Of a stretch of 64,000 bases of DNA, positions 1-8,905 are shown piece by piece. Where the stretch lies: NCBI GenBank assembly GCA_049322355.1, contig JBMORG010000012.1, forward strand, positions 17,574 through 81,573, read 5' to 3'. Source of the stretch: 0-14-0-80-60-11 sp049322355 (GTDB lineage Bacteria; Desulfobacterota; Desulfobaccia; Desulfobaccales; 0-14-0-80-60-11). The first letter of the stretch is position 1. Every line of letters begins with the position of its first letter. The position numbers and the translations under genes are program-made. A model generated the notes under the pieces. That model saw only the letters and a program-made list of their open reading frames with translations. It was not told where the DNA came from and did not search any database.

Positions 1-319
1 CCCGGGTATTATAACCTAAAATGGGAGCCAGCTGCCGGCTTAGGCGGCCGGCGTCTTTGATCTGGCTGGGGTGGGCCACCACGGAGGAAACCTGGGTGCT
101 CACGGCCAACTCGGTGCCGTTCCGGTCCAGGATCATGCCTCGGACCGGCAGGACGGGGCAGTATTTTTGGTATTCCCGGCTGGCTTCTTCCCGCAGTTCC
201 GCCCCCCGGATGACCTGGATCTGGAAAAATCTGCCCCCGACCCAGAGGCCAAAGACTAAAAGTCCTAGGGCCACCAAACCGATGCGCAGCCGGACCCATT
301 TACCGATGGCGAGACTCAC
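1..319 (-). CDS. ftsI: Peptidoglycan transpeptidase FtsI (PBP3), N-terminal part only
   Basis: This is the start of the septal peptidoglycan transpeptidase; the gene runs off the left edge, so the catalytic domain is outside the window. The 106 visible codons give a short basic N-terminus, one membrane anchor (about residues 9-28, rich in Leu, Gly and Val), then a PBP dimerisation region with the family-typical stretch RGMILDRNGTELAVS. The start is GTG at 319, overlapping the ftsL stop by four bases (GTGA), so translation is probably coupled. The order mraZ-rsmH-ftsL-ftsI is the standard dcw cluster order and supports the call. The same N-terminus could belong to another class B PBP, but the position argues for FtsI. 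Confidence 0.9.
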   Translation of the reverse strand, partial: MSLAIGKWVRLRIGLVALGLLVFGLWVGGRFFQIQVIRGAELREEASREYQKYCPVLPVRGMILDRNGTELAVSTQVSSVVAHPSQIKDAGRLSRQLAPILGYNTR

Positions 320-666
320 GGCAGATTCACAACCTGCGAGGGCTGGGGAGCCCCCATGTCGTACTGGGCTGCCAGCTGTTCCAGGCGGTGGATGGAGGTA
401 AGGCACGCCAGCTCAATCTTAAGCTTGCGGTTCATCTCCAGGTATTGCTTCTGAATCTCCTTGGCCTGGGAAATCTGATAGTTTTGGGTAATGTACTGCA
501 GGTCGGCCCAGGCCAGGAGAAGAGAAATAAAAAAGACCCCTGCCGTAGCCAGGACCAAGACGGCCACGGCAAATTTGCTCCAGCGCCAGGGATGGCCAAC
601 CTTGCGGTTTTTGGAAATAAATACCTGTCCGGCTTCAGTTAATCGAAGCGTAAGATTGCTAGGCAT
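316..666 (-). CDS. ftsL: Cell division protein FtsL
   Basis: This is a small bitopic divisome protein expected to form a complex with FtsB and FtsQ. It has a basic N-terminal cytoplasmic tail, one membrane helix (near residues 32-55 of the 116-residue form), then a periplasmic coiled coil rich in Gln, Lys, Leu and Glu. I chose the ATG at 666: a GGAGG lies 8 bases before it, while the longer frame opens only with a TTG at 681 that is itself part of that ribosome-binding site. The gene follows the rsmH stop at 684 and overlaps ftsI. FtsL sequences diverge strongly, so the call rests on size, topology and position. Confidence 0.85.
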   Translation of the reverse strand: MPSNLTLRLTEAGQVFISKNRKVGHPWRWSKFAVAVLVLATAGVFFISLLLAWADLQYITQNYQISQAKEIQKQYLEMNRKLKIELACLTSIHRLEQLAAQYDMGAPQPSQVVNLP

Positions 667-683
667 CCCCCATACCTCCAAAG

Positions 684-1574
684 TTAATGGACCATTTTTT
701 CGGCAATACGCAGTTTGGCGCTACGGGCCCGGGGATTGGCCTTGATTTCGGTCGGGGTCGGGGTGAGAGGTTTGCGGGTCAGGCGAGCCATCACCCCGGC
801 CTTCTCCCAGGCCGCCATGCGATGCTTGACCAGCCGGTCCTCCAGGGAGTGGTAAGAGATGACCACCAGGCGCCCGCCTGGTTCCAACCAAGCCGGGACA
901 TGGTCTAAAAAGAAGGCTAACTCTTCCAACTCCAGATTAACGGCTATACGAAGGGCCTGGAAGACCCGGGTGGCATGATGCAGTCTCCCCCTGCGCCCTC
1001 CGGGTCCCTGGGCCTGTTCCGACACTTTCACCAATTGGCCGGTTGAATGGAAGGGGTGGCGGCGCCGCTCCTCCACCACCAGGCGCGCCAGGCGCCGGGC
1101 CCGGGGTTCCTCGCCGTACTCCCGGAAAATTTTTTCCAACTCGGCCCGGGAGGCACGGTTCAATAAGGTGGCCGCCGTAGGGCCGGGCCCTTCGGGGTTA
1201 AACCGCATGTCCAGAGGCTCATCCCCGGCAAAAGAAAAACCCCGATGCGATTGCTGTAACTGCAAGGAAGACAGGCCCAGGTCCAGCAGGATGCCTGCCA
1301 CTCCCGGGCGTTGGGTTTCTTCCAGAAGTTCTCCCAAATGGGCGTAAGAGCGATGGAATAGTTGAAATCTGGAGGTGTGGCGGGCCAGCCGGACGGCGGC
1401 TGCCTGGAGTGCGTTGGAATCCCGATCCAGGCCCCAGAGCTCCCCCTCCGGGCCGCAGTGGTCCAGAATGGCCGCGGCATGCCCCCCCTCACCCACGGTG
1501 CCATCCACATACAGGCGGCCGGACCGGCAATTCAGGCCCACCAGCACCTCCCCCACCATCACCGGTTCATGCAC
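684..1574 (-). CDS. rsmH: 16S rRNA (cytosine(1402)-N(4))-methyltransferase RsmH
   Basis: It methylates N4 of C1402 in 16S rRNA using S-adenosylmethionine, fine-tuning decoding in the ribosomal P site. The protein has 296 residues, usual for the family. The N-terminus HEPVMVGEVL and the SAM-binding loop DGTVGEGGHA (about residues 24-33) are characteristic, as are the downstream stretches LLDLGLSSLQL and VVISYHSLEDRLVK. The start codon is GTG at 1574, 17 bases after the mraZ stop, so the two are co-transcribed. Nothing unusual is seen. Confidence 0.96.
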   Translation of the reverse strand: MHEPVMVGEVLVGLNCRSGRLYVDGTVGEGGHAAAILDHCGPEGELWGLDRDSNALQAAAVRLARHTSRFQLFHRSYAHLGELLEETQRPGVAGILLDLGLSSLQLQQSHRGFSFAGDEPLDMRFNPEGPGPTAATLLNRASRAELEKIFREYGEEPRARRLARLVVEERRRHPFHSTGQLVKVSEQAQGPGGRRGRLHHATRVFQALRIAVNLELEELAFFLDHVPAWLEPGGRLVVISYHSLEDRLVKHRMAAWEKAGVMARLTRKPLTPTPTEIKANPRARSAKLRIAEKMVH

Positions 1575-1591
1575 CGGATTGTGGCCTGTGG

Positions 1592-2026
1592 TTAAATCAG
1601 TAATTCGTGCAATATCCCTTCGTCAATATTTTCTTTCCACTGATTGCGCTGGGACTCAAAGGTGCTCCGGTCCCAAATTTCAAAAGTTTTGACGGCTCCA
1701 ACCACGCAGACTTCCCGGCTAAGCTTTGCGTAATCCCGCAGATTCGGAGAAATCAGGATGCGGCCCTGTCGGTCCAGGGCGCATTCTTCGGCGCCAGAAA
1801 TTAGGAATCGCTGTAAGTTCCGTATCCTTTTGTCCAAGATTGGCTGCCTCGACAAGGCCTCTTCAAATTTGATCCATTCGGCCTGGGGAAAGACCAAGAC
1901 ATAATCCTCATAATTGGTAAGGACAACATGCTTATCCTTGCGCTCCCTGAGGATCTCCCGGTAGCGGGCCGGAATACTGACCCGACCTTTGTTATCCATG
2001 GTGTGGAAGTGGCTGCCGGTAAACAT
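1592..2026 (-). CDS. mraZ: Transcriptional regulator MraZ
   Basis: This is the AbrB-like DNA-binding protein that heads the dcw cluster and represses its own operon in species where it has been studied. The 144-residue protein carries two SpoVT/AbrB half-domains: the first shows DNKGRVSIPARYREIL (residues 11-26), the second LDRQGRILISPNLRDYA. The ATG at 2026 is preceded by AGAGGG. Directly upstream lie four ten-base-spaced TGGGAA-type repeats, the known kind of MraZ target, so autoregulation is likely here. Confidence 0.96.
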   Translation of the reverse strand: MFTGSHFHTMDNKGRVSIPARYREILRERKDKHVVLTNYEDYVLVFPQAEWIKFEEALSRQPILDKRIRNLQRFLISGAEECALDRQGRILISPNLRDYAKLSREVCVVGAVKTFEIWDRSTFESQRNQWKENIDEGILHELLI

Positions 2027-2035
2027 GGCCCTCTA

Positions 2036-2071
2036 TTCCCATCAATTCCCACTTTATTCCACTTTTTCCCA
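2036..2071 (-). promoter_or_regulatory. MraZ operator: four 10-bp-phased TGGGAA repeats
   Basis: On the minus strand, TGGGAA, TGGAAT, TGGGAA and TGGGAA recur every ten bases immediately upstream of the mraZ ribosome-binding site. MraZ of other bacteria binds arrays of TGGG-type direct repeats with this phasing. A TTGACA (2077-2082) just upstream could be the -35 box, which would put the repeats between the promoter elements and the gene. The second repeat has lost one G. Confidence 0.88.
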
Positions 2072-2082
2072 CATGCTGTCAA

Positions 2083-2387
2083 AATAAGCCTCTTCTTAGG
2101 GAAATGTCAAGAAAAAAGATAAGAAAAAAAGAAAAATATTCCCCAAGAAATCTTCCGGAGGTCACGCAATTCCAGGAAAAAGGGGAGAGGTAGGATCGTG
2201 GACCCCTGTTTTCAATAGGCCAGATGGATTGGAAGAGTTTGTTAAGATTTTAAAAATAGAATATTATATTAGCGATATTAATAAGTTATGAAAAGCCAGC
2301 GAGTCCGGTGGGGGGTGGCGGAGAGGCGGGTGAGTGGCGATTGCAGCGTGGAGCAAAGGTTTGGTTTGGGCTCGCCGGATATCCTGA
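2083..2387. other. Intergenic region between mraZ promoter and ruvX 3' end
   Basis: No credible gene is seen. The segment is A/T-rich near 2100-2280 (poly-A stretches, a run rich in ATATTA) and becomes GC-rich toward 2290-2387. Any promoter for the dcw cluster should lie at its left end. A short open frame at 2288-2518 on the plus strand overlaps ruvX and has no supporting signals. Confidence 0.6.
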
Positions 2388-2843
2388 TCAGGCCGGCCCC
2401 CGGGAATCCAGATAACTCTGCAAAATTAGCACCGCGGCCAGTTGATCCACCACCTGGCGCCGGCGCTTGCGGCTCACATCTGCGTGAATCAGCAACCGTT
2501 CGGCCGCGGCGGTGGTGAGGCGTTCATCCCAGGGGATGATTTCGACCCCCAGAGCCTCGCCCAGATCGCCGGCGAATTCCATGATGCCGGAGGCTGCTGC
2601 CCCCGGGCGGCCGTCCATATGTCGTGGCAGCCCCACCACGATCCGCTGGACCTGATAATGCCGGGCGACTTGTAGGATGTGGTCCAGATCGGCTTCCCGG
2701 TTGCGGCGGATCCACACTTCCAACCCCTGGGCCGTTATCCCCAAAGGATCGCTCACGGCCAGGCCGATGCGTTTCTGGCCCATATCCAAACAGAGAATCC
2801 GGCCGGCTTCGCGTTTGGGAAAAGACTGGTGGGCTGCCATCAT
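2388..2843 (-). CDS. ruvX: Pre-16S rRNA nuclease YqgF/RuvX
   Basis: This is an RNase H-fold nuclease of the YqgF family, implicated in 5' maturation of 16S rRNA and annotated in older work as a Holliday junction resolvase. The 151-residue protein shows the family blocks LCLDMGQKRIGLAVSDPLG (catalytic Asp near residue 20), VVGLPRHMDG and DERLTTAAAERLL, with a C-terminal QVVDQLAAVLILQSYLD. Here the usual start of the first block, L(G)xDxG, reads LCLDMG. The ATG at 2843 overlaps the TGA of the O-antigen ligase gene (ATGA), so it sits at the end of the polysaccharide operon. Confidence 0.94.
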   Translation of the reverse strand: MMAAHQSFPKREAGRILCLDMGQKRIGLAVSDPLGITAQGLEVWIRRNREADLDHILQVARHYQVQRIVVGLPRHMDGRPGAAASGIMEFAGDLGEALGVEIIPWDERLTTAAAERLLIHADVSRKRRRQVVDQLAAVLILQSYLDSRGPA

Positions 2844-4135
2844 GAGACCTCAGGGCGCAACCCGGCAACTACCGGTTCTGATTCCAAAACCTTGGCGGCG
2901 GCAGGATATGCGGCCATGATCCCCAACTGCACATGAAACAGCCAGTTAACCGGGGGAGAGAGCAGAGAGTCGTAGGTCAAAGAATGGAAGGCAAGACCGC
3001 CTATCACCAGGATCCTGTACCAATCAGTGGTGGCCGCGGTGGGAGAGGACCATAAAAATCGAACATATCTTACCACTATAAAGATGACCAAACCCAGGTA
3101 AAGAAGCGTCATCAGGCTGCCCAGTTCCACCAGGGCCGTAAGGATCATATTATCAAAGGTTTGGAGTTGTTCGACAATGAGACTAAAATCATTAAGGTCT
3201 TGATTATATAGTTGATAGTCTTTTAGATATCGAGCATGAGTAAAAGGGCGCAAGCCGATACCCATGATGGGATGAGTTTCCCAAATATGCCGAGCGAAGT
3301 TATAGAGTTCCACGCGATGCAATACACTGACATAACGGGGAACCTTAGGGTCCAAGCGGGCGTAAAACCGCCGGCATTGCAGGGAGAAAAGCAGGGCAAA
3401 AACCAAAATTAAGGAAATTACAAGATATTTTCTGCGACGTACGAGAAAAATTAACCCCAGTCCCAGCATGGCGGCCACTGCCAGCCAGGTACCCCGCTTG
3501 TGGGCGTAAAAGATCAGGATGCCGCCTAAAAAGAGTAGTAAACCTCCAAGCATCCGGGTTTTGTACGCTTTCGAAACAAGCAGGCCCACCGGGCCGCTGG
3601 ACAGCAAGATGATCACGGTTCCCAAGGGAATGGGGTGAAACGTAAAAAGCTGAAAAACTCCGGGACCATAGCCTTTCACCAGCCAGAAAGCAAGCTCGAC
3701 GGGAACAATAATAGCCAGACAGGCACAACAGAACCAGTCGAAGAACCGACGCCGGTCAGAGCTGGTGAATAAAAACATGGAAGTCCACAATGCGAAGACC
3801 CCGGTAAGGAGAAAGGTGCGGGTGGGGGAAAGGGAGTTGGAGGGTGAATCACTTAAATATATGTTTAGGCCTCCAAGAATTATTATGGAGACAATCAGGA
3901 TGATTTCCAGGCGGCGGGTTTTATCCTCGATAGTCTGCCAAGAATAAGCCAGACATAATATTAGCCAGGGAAATATATAGATGATAATTTTTGTCAGGGA
4001 TGAAATGCTATTTCCCAATATGTTGGGAGACCATAAAAGGATAATATAAGCCCCGGACCCCAGTAAGGAATAGAAGGCCAGTTTATTCAAGACAGGGGAA
4101 TTAATAATAGGCGAGAGAAACTTCATAGACAGCAT
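2840..4135 (-). CDS. O-antigen ligase family (Wzy/WaaL-like) membrane protein
   Basis: This is a polytopic inner-membrane protein of about 430 residues with ten or more hydrophobic helices. The late stretch IWETHPIMGIGLRPF, a large extracytoplasmic loop and then YLGLVIFIVVRY match the O-antigen ligase/polymerase fold, in which a periplasmic loop joins glycan to a lipid carrier or polymerises repeat units. The ATG at 4135 is preferred over the TTG at 4138; neither has a clear ribosome-binding site. The gene overlaps ruvX by ATGA and follows a glycosyltransferase and a small anchored protein, which suggests a surface-polysaccharide locus. Whether it is a ligase or a polymerase cannot be decided from sequence alone. 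Confidence 0.8.
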   Translation of the reverse strand: MLSMKFLSPIINSPVLNKLAFYSLLGSGAYIILLWSPNILGNSISSLTKIIIYIFPWLILCLAYSWQTIEDKTRRLEIILIVSIIILGGLNIYLSDSPSNSLSPTRTFLLTGVFALWTSMFLFTSSDRRRFFDWFCCACLAIIVPVELAFWLVKGYGPGVFQLFTFHPIPLGTVIILLSSGPVGLLVSKAYKTRMLGGLLLFLGGILIFYAHKRGTWLAVAAMLGLGLIFLVRRRKYLVISLILVFALLFSLQCRRFYARLDPKVPRYVSVLHRVELYNFARHIWETHPIMGIGLRPFTHARYLKDYQLYNQDLNDFSLIVEQLQTFDNMILTALVELGSLMTLLYLGLVIFIVVRYVRFLWSSPTAATTDWYRILVIGGLAFHSLTYDSLLSPPVNWLFHVQLGIMAAYPAAAKVLESEPVVAGLRPEVS

Positions 4136-4149
4136 CAAATGATAGCAAC

Positions 4150-4743
4150 TTAAAATTTCTTTCTGGATCCTTCCAAGTGATTTAATTGTTCGGCTAGCGT
4201 ATCGAGGGTGTGCGTATAGGTTTGGAAGATGGCCCGGATGTCCTGAAGTTCGCCTTTAGTTTCTTTAGTCCCTGGGTTTCCGGCTACTATGGCGTCATTA
4301 TGGGATGAGGATCGTTGCAGGGATTGTAACTTGGCGTCTATGTATTTCAGCTTTCTGACCACAAAGACCCGGTCTTTTTTGGCCGCATGAAGCGCGGCCT
4401 GCCAAACCGGGTCCGAATTAGGCTGTACGCAATTGCCGGACTGAGGGGCAGGGGAGCCGGCCAATGACAAGCCAGAGGGGTGGGGATTGGAACTTTCCAG
4501 CGGCATGCAGAGTCCGTTTAGTTTCTCCACCTCAGTCCGTAAAGATTTCAGCCCCTTTTCAATTTTGGCAAAGTCCTCTCTTATTAAATTAATCTGGATG
4601 TCATAGTATTTTCCCGGGGACAACCAGGTTTGCACTTCGTAGAGTTGAACGAAACCCGCGACGAAAAACAGGAGCAAACCGGAGGCGAGGAGCAGTTTCC
4701 CCCATATAGAGTGACTATGGTTGGGCAGGTTGGTTTTTTTCAT
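4150..4743 (-). CDS. Small membrane-anchored coiled-coil protein, unknown function
   Basis: I do not recognise this 197-residue protein. It has one N-terminal membrane helix (about residues 15-35), a charged segment likely to form a coiled coil (about 55-75, with repeated Glu, Lys and Leu), and a hydrophilic remainder with two Cys. The C-terminal 40 residues are again helical. Its start overlaps the upstream glycosyltransferase gene by 29 bases and it ends 14 bases before the O-antigen ligase start. It is therefore translated within the polysaccharide operon and may be a chain-length or scaffold partner, but that is inference. Confidence 0.7.
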   Translation of the reverse strand: MKKTNLPNHSHSIWGKLLLASGLLLFFVAGFVQLYEVQTWLSPGKYYDIQINLIREDFAKIEKGLKSLRTEVEKLNGLCMPLESSNPHPSGLSLAGSPAPQSGNCVQPNSDPVWQAALHAAKKDRVFVVRKLKYIDAKLQSLQRSSSHNDAIVAGNPGTKETKGELQDIRAIFQTYTHTLDTLAEQLNHLEGSRKKF

Positions 4744-6319
4744 AGATCACTAGAGGAGACACCGACTCCATGGGAGGAATGAACCGGTGAAAATAAGGAT
4801 CCGGTTGATTGCCGAAGATTTCGTCTTCGTGGGGCAGGGTTAGCTGTCGATAAGCCCCGGGTTGCGAGATCAGGTACCTGATAAGCTTTTCGGAGTCATT
4901 CAGGTCATACTGCCGGTTCCAGCGGGTGTGCCAGCGCAACACCAGCCAGTCCGGATCCTTGTCCGTATGGGGGTGTCCCTGAAGCCCGCCTATTACCTGG
5001 CAAGAAGTATAAAACTCCAAAGGCAGGTCGCCGTAGGTGGTTAGAATCGTCTGCCCCGGTTCAGCCTGGCCCCGAAAAAACTTGACGAGATTATAATTTA
5101 CATCCGGGTAAGGCGATCTCAGTTCGGTAAGAAATAGTTTCAGGGGAATATTGGGATACGACAGCATGTGTGAGTCATTATGAAGGGGGCGATTGATGAT
5201 TCCCAGCCAATCCATGGGCAAAATAAACAGCCAGTTGGTGCCCAACAGAAGCAGGCCCAACAAGGCTCCGGAGAATTTGTGGTAGCGCCAGGCCCGGCAA
5301 ATAACCCAGGCCATCGCGATGGTGCATAAGGGATAGAGGTGAACCAGGTAGCGCAGTTCGCATTGCGGGGCGGGTGTCAAGATTATGATGTTACTAAGGG
5401 CAAGTACGGAAATAAATAAGATGAATCTTTCCGCGGGGTCCGCCAAAAACCCCGGACGGGTTGCAAAGTTCCGGCCCCAATGCCATAGCATGTAGGCCGC
5501 CAACGGCGCCGGGAACATGAATTCCAGAAAGTCGATGTAGTACTGCTCCAGATTAGACAGGATTACCCTTAGGCTCACCATCATGGCCTGTTGCTGGATG
5601 CGAAACAGAAACAAGCCCGGGAGAATAAGGAGGGCGGTGCCTGCTATGAGTAAGAGAACCCTGGTCCAGCGAATCTCGGAGTAATAGAGGAGAACCGCAG
5701 CAATCGTCAGAGCGGCGACATAAGAGAGGAAGAGGAGGTAATTCGTATAAAACAGGAGGGCCAGGGATAGACAGAACAGAAGAGCCGGGAGGGGTTTGGA
5801 CTGCCAGTTCTCCCGAAAGGCGTAGAGGTTGATGAGAGTAAGAAGGGTGCCCAGGCTGTAATACCGGCATTGGCGGGCATAAAGGAGAAAAACCACAGAA
5901 GTGGCCAAAAGCAGTGCGGCCAGGCAAGCCCAGGCCCGATCGCCAAAATTGCGATAAATCAGTTGGTAAACCAACCATATGCAGGCAATTCCCATCAGGG
6001 CGAAGGGAAGACGCCCGGCGTAAGTGGTGAGGCCGCCGATTTTAAACGCGGCCGCGGTTACAAAAATTTGCAGCCAGGGCGACCAACGCCATAAAAAGTT
6101 CTGGTCATACTCCTTCCCTTGTTCCTGGGAGATGATATTCACCCCGTCATAAGCCCGGGGCTGCCCGTATATCAAGACATTGCGAGCCAGATTGGCCGTC
6201 TCGGCTTCGTCCTGCCAGAAAGGCCGGTGGTCCAGCTGAAACAACAGGAGAAAGGCTCCCAAAGCCAGAATACTTAATAAGGGCAGTGCATGATAAATCC
6301 GGTGGGAGGGTTCAGTCAT
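4715..6319 (-). CDS. GT-C family (GT39/ArnT-like) membrane glycosyltransferase
   Basis: This 534-residue polytopic protein has a first membrane helix at about residues 10-28, followed at once by PFWQDEAETANLARN. The acidic pair in the first periplasmic loop is the hallmark of ArnT/PMT-type glycosyltransferases that use polyprenyl-phosphate sugars. About eleven further hydrophobic segments follow, then a soluble C-terminal region of about 160 residues rich in aromatic residues. It heads the block glycosyltransferase-coiled-coil protein-O-antigen ligase-ruvX. The acceptor (lipid A, protein or glycan) cannot be read from sequence. The ATG at 6319 lacks a strong ribosome-binding site. Confidence 0.82.
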   Translation of the reverse strand: MTEPSHRIYHALPLLSILALGAFLLLFQLDHRPFWQDEAETANLARNVLIYGQPRAYDGVNIISQEQGKEYDQNFLWRWSPWLQIFVTAAAFKIGGLTTYAGRLPFALMGIACIWLVYQLIYRNFGDRAWACLAALLLATSVVFLLYARQCRYYSLGTLLTLINLYAFRENWQSKPLPALLFCLSLALLFYTNYLLFLSYVAALTIAAVLLYYSEIRWTRVLLLIAGTALLILPGLFLFRIQQQAMMVSLRVILSNLEQYYIDFLEFMFPAPLAAYMLWHWGRNFATRPGFLADPAERFILFISVLALSNIIILTPAPQCELRYLVHLYPLCTIAMAWVICRAWRYHKFSGALLGLLLLGTNWLFILPMDWLGIINRPLHNDSHMLSYPNIPLKLFLTELRSPYPDVNYNLVKFFRGQAEPGQTILTTYGDLPLEFYTSCQVIGGLQGHPHTDKDPDWLVLRWHTRWNRQYDLNDSEKLIRYLISQPGAYRQLTLPHEDEIFGNQPDPYFHRFIPPMESVSPLVIYEKNQPAQP

Positions 6320-6477
6320 GACTTTAAGCTTGGGAAAGGCCTTGTGAGAAGTGATTATGCCGGGCGCGCCGGCGGCTGCCGAAGCTGCAAAGATTCATAT
6401 CGTGACATTGTACTTGAGATTTCATTTTTTTTCAAAACCTGATACAAGGCCATGAGGCTGACTTTAATCCAGTTACA

Positions 6478-6885
6478 CTATTCAGACAACAGCCAGACGG
6501 CCACCAGGGCCAAGGCAAGACCCACCAGATGACGCAGGGTCAGGGCTTCCCGGAGGAAAATCCAACTCAGAACCACGGTGACCGCGGGATAGAGCGCAGT
6601 GAGGGGCACTACCACCAGGGCCGGGCCCCGGGCCAGGGCCTCCAGGAAAAAGAGCAACGCCACCGCCATGGCAATCCCGGAAGCCAAGGCGGCGCCGATT
6701 CCCCAAGGCTGCCAGGAGACCGGTCCCAGTCCTACCGCGATGATATATGCGACCACTACCAGGTGCCCTGAAATAGTGATGAGATAGACCGCCGGAGAAG
6801 GCAAGTGTTGGGCGGCCACCTTCCCTAAAAAACCCCACACTCCCCACAATCCCAAAGCCAGTAAAGAAAACCCCAGCCAGTTCAT
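6478..6885 (-). CDS. Half-size EamA/DMT superfamily transporter
   Basis: This 135-residue membrane protein has four to five hydrophobic helices and matches a single EamA repeat (N-terminal WLGFSLLALGLWGVWGF, C-terminal WIFLREALTLRHLVG). Most drug/metabolite transporters contain two such repeats, so this one must dimerise or pair with another half-transporter; none is adjacent. GGAGGA lies just before the ATG at 6885. It is divergent from the FAD-dependent reductase gene at 7022, with the two starts 136 bases apart. The substrate is unknown. Confidence 0.88.
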   Translation of the reverse strand: MNWLGFSLLALGLWGVWGFLGKVAAQHLPSPAVYLITISGHLVVVAYIIAVGLGPVSWQPWGIGAALASGIAMAVALLFFLEALARGPALVVVPLTALYPAVTVVLSWIFLREALTLRHLVGLALALVAVWLLSE

Positions 6886-7021
6886 GGTCCTCCGCCAATC
6901 TTGCCAGCCGCCAGTCTTTCATCTATTATACGAATATACGAAAGAAGGCTTCAGCACAAGGACCAATTGCTTTTTCTTCCATTGCCGCTCACTTAGAAGT
7001 GTTGCTGGAATCAGGCGAAAT

Positions 7022-8203
7022 ATGGCACCATCCGGGGCGACCTGCGACGTCGCCATCATCGGCGCCGGCCCCGCAGGAGCCACTCTGGCCTACAAACTGC
7101 TGCAGGGGGGGCTTAAGCCTGTCCTAATCGACAAGGCAGTCTTTCCCCGGGGGAAAGTCTGTGGCGGCGGCCTGACATTCAAAGCCTTAAAGTTGCTGCC
7201 AACGGATTTGAATGAGGTCCGAGAAAATGAGATTTGCCAAGTGGAATTGAGCTTTGGGCTTCGCCAAAGCTTCACCAAGTCCTCTCCTCAACCTCTGCTT
7301 TACACGGTAGAGCGGAAACGCCTTGACACCGCCCTGGTGGACCGGGTGCGGCGGGCCGGCGGAGAGGTCATAGATGGGGAATGCCTGGAGCAGATTACCA
7401 CTGGCACCAGGGACGCCTTAACCATAGTCACTTCCAGGAGAAGCCTCAAGACCCGGGTCGTGGTGGGAGCCGATGGCGCCAGGAGCACGGTAGCCAGAAG
7501 CGTCGGCCTGAAGCCGGTGGATTTTTTCCACCTGGGGCTTCAGGGGGAAGTTCTCCAAAGGCTGATCCCCCGAAAATCTTTTGAATCCGGTCGAACAATT
7601 TTTCTGGATATGGGAAGTTTCCCTGACGGCTATGCCTGGGGCTTTCCCCGGGGGAACCTCCTGGTTCTCGGGGTCATGGGCCTGGCGCATCGGGGGAAAC
7701 AACTCAAGGAGTATTGTGCCCACCTGCTGGCTCATCTGGGTCTGAAGCAGCACACCTTCCCCTTAAAAGCCCACCTCATTCCCCACCGGGTAACTGCCAA
7801 ACCCATCGTGAAGGACCGGGTTCTTTTGGTGGGCGATGCCGCGGGGTTGACGGATTTCTGGACCGGGGAAGGTATCTGCTTTGCGTTGGCCAGCGCTCAC
7901 TTTGCTGGCCGCCAAATCCTCAAGTTTTTCCAAGGGGATGCCGAGGCCCTAAACAACTACCAGGTCCAGGTGGACCGGGAGATCACCCCGGAGCTGCAGG
8001 CCTCCTATCAGTTTTCCAGATTATTTAATTACCTCGGTCCTCTGGCCTTCAGGTTTCTAGGCCATTATGATTATCCGTGGGAAGTCTTTTGCCGTATCAT
8101 GCGGGGGGACCGGTCTTTTGTGGAGATCAAAAAACGCTTTAGACCGAATATCTTCTTGCGTAAGCTCCTGGTAAAATCTGCCAGAAACCAACCTTTGGCC
8201 TGA
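7022..8203 (+). CDS. Geranylgeranyl reductase family FAD-dependent oxidoreductase
   Basis: This flavoprotein of 393 residues belongs to the geranylgeranyl reductase/digeranylgeranylglycerophospholipid reductase family, which saturates isoprenoid double bonds; bacterial members also act on quinone side chains. The FAD-binding motif DVAIIGAGPAGATLAY starts near residue 9. The family block PRGKVCGGGL (about 40-49) and the second FAD motif VLLVGDAAGLTDFWTGEGI (about 265-285) are present. I chose the ATG at 7022 because it places the Rossmann motif at the N-terminus; the 46 extra codons available upstream show no domain. The glycerophosphodiesterase gene follows after 12 bases, so the two are likely co-transcribed. 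Confidence 0.88.
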   Translation: MAPSGATCDVAIIGAGPAGATLAYKLLQGGLKPVLIDKAVFPRGKVCGGGLTFKALKLLPTDLNEVRENEICQVELSFGLRQSFTKSSPQPLLYTVERKRLDTALVDRVRRAGGEVIDGECLEQITTGTRDALTIVTSRRSLKTRVVVGADGARSTVARSVGLKPVDFFHLGLQGEVLQRLIPRKSFESGRTIFLDMGSFPDGYAWGFPRGNLLVLGVMGLAHRGKQLKEYCAHLLAHLGLKQHTFPLKAHLIPHRVTAKPIVKDRVLLVGDAAGLTDFWTGEGICFALASAHFAGRQILKFFQGDAEALNNYQVQVDREITPELQASYQFSRLFNYLGPLAFRFLGHYDYPWEVFCRIMRGDRSFVEIKKRFRPNIFLRKLLVKSARNQPLA

Positions 8204-8215
8204 AGAAAGGTAGTT

Positions 8216-8905
8216 ATGGCAAAGATCATAGGACACCGGGGAGCCCCGGTGGAGGAACCGGAAAACACCCTGAAGTCGTTTCAAAGGGCCCTGGACCTGG
8301 GGGTGGCCGGGGTGGAACTGGACGTCCAGCTCACTAAAGACGGCCGCCTGGCAGTAATCCATGATGAAACCCTGGACCGGACTACCAATGGCCGGGGGCC
8401 GGTGCAAAACTTAACCTTGGCGGAACTGCAACGCCTGGATGCCGGGCGGGGGGAGTCCGTGCCCTCCCTGGAGGAGGTCTTTGACCTGGTCAAGGGCAGG
8501 GCTCACCTGTTGGTGGAACTGAAACAACCACAGGCCGCGCCGGCTTTGCTGCGCTTTTTCCAGCAGCACCGGGCCTTTGAGTCCGCCACCGCCATTTCTT
8601 TCTGGCATCCGGCGGTCAAGGCCCTTAAGGAGCAAGAGCCGCGTCTGAAAACCGGCGCCCTCATGGTGGGCTGCCCGGCGGACCCCGTGGGCCTGGCCCG
8701 GGCCGCCCGGGCCGGCACCCTGGTGCTGAACTATCGCTACGTTAACCCGGAACTGGTGAACGCCGCTTACAGCCAGGGAATCAGGATCATCGTTTGGAAT
8801 ATTGACGATCCGGAAGTTCTCAAGCCATACCTGGCTATGAACCTGGAAGCCATTTGCACCAACCGGCCCCGGGAGATTATTTCAGCAGTTAGCGGTTTGC
8901 AGTGA
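8216..8905 (+). CDS. ugpQ: Glycerophosphodiester phosphodiesterase
   Basis: It hydrolyses glycerophosphodiesters to sn-glycerol 3-phosphate and an alcohol. The 229-residue protein has no signal peptide, so it should act in the cytoplasm like UgpQ. GHRGAPVEEPENTLKSF (residues 6-22) contains the catalytic His and the metal-binding Glu, followed by GVELDVQLTKDG and the second catalytic His in VIHDETLDRTTNG. The C-terminus VWNIDDPEVL and CTNRPREI are also typical. GAAAGG lies before the ATG, 12 bases after the reductase stop. With the acyltransferase fusion downstream, the neighbourhood suggests lipid turnover. Confidence 0.93.
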   Translation: MAKIIGHRGAPVEEPENTLKSFQRALDLGVAGVELDVQLTKDGRLAVIHDETLDRTTNGRGPVQNLTLAELQRLDAGRGESVPSLEEVFDLVKGRAHLLVELKQPQAAPALLRFFQQHRAFESATAISFWHPAVKALKEQEPRLKTGALMVGCPADPVGLARAARAGTLVLNYRYVNPELVNAAYSQGIRIIVWNIDDPEVLKPYLAMNLEAICTNRPREIISAVSGLQ

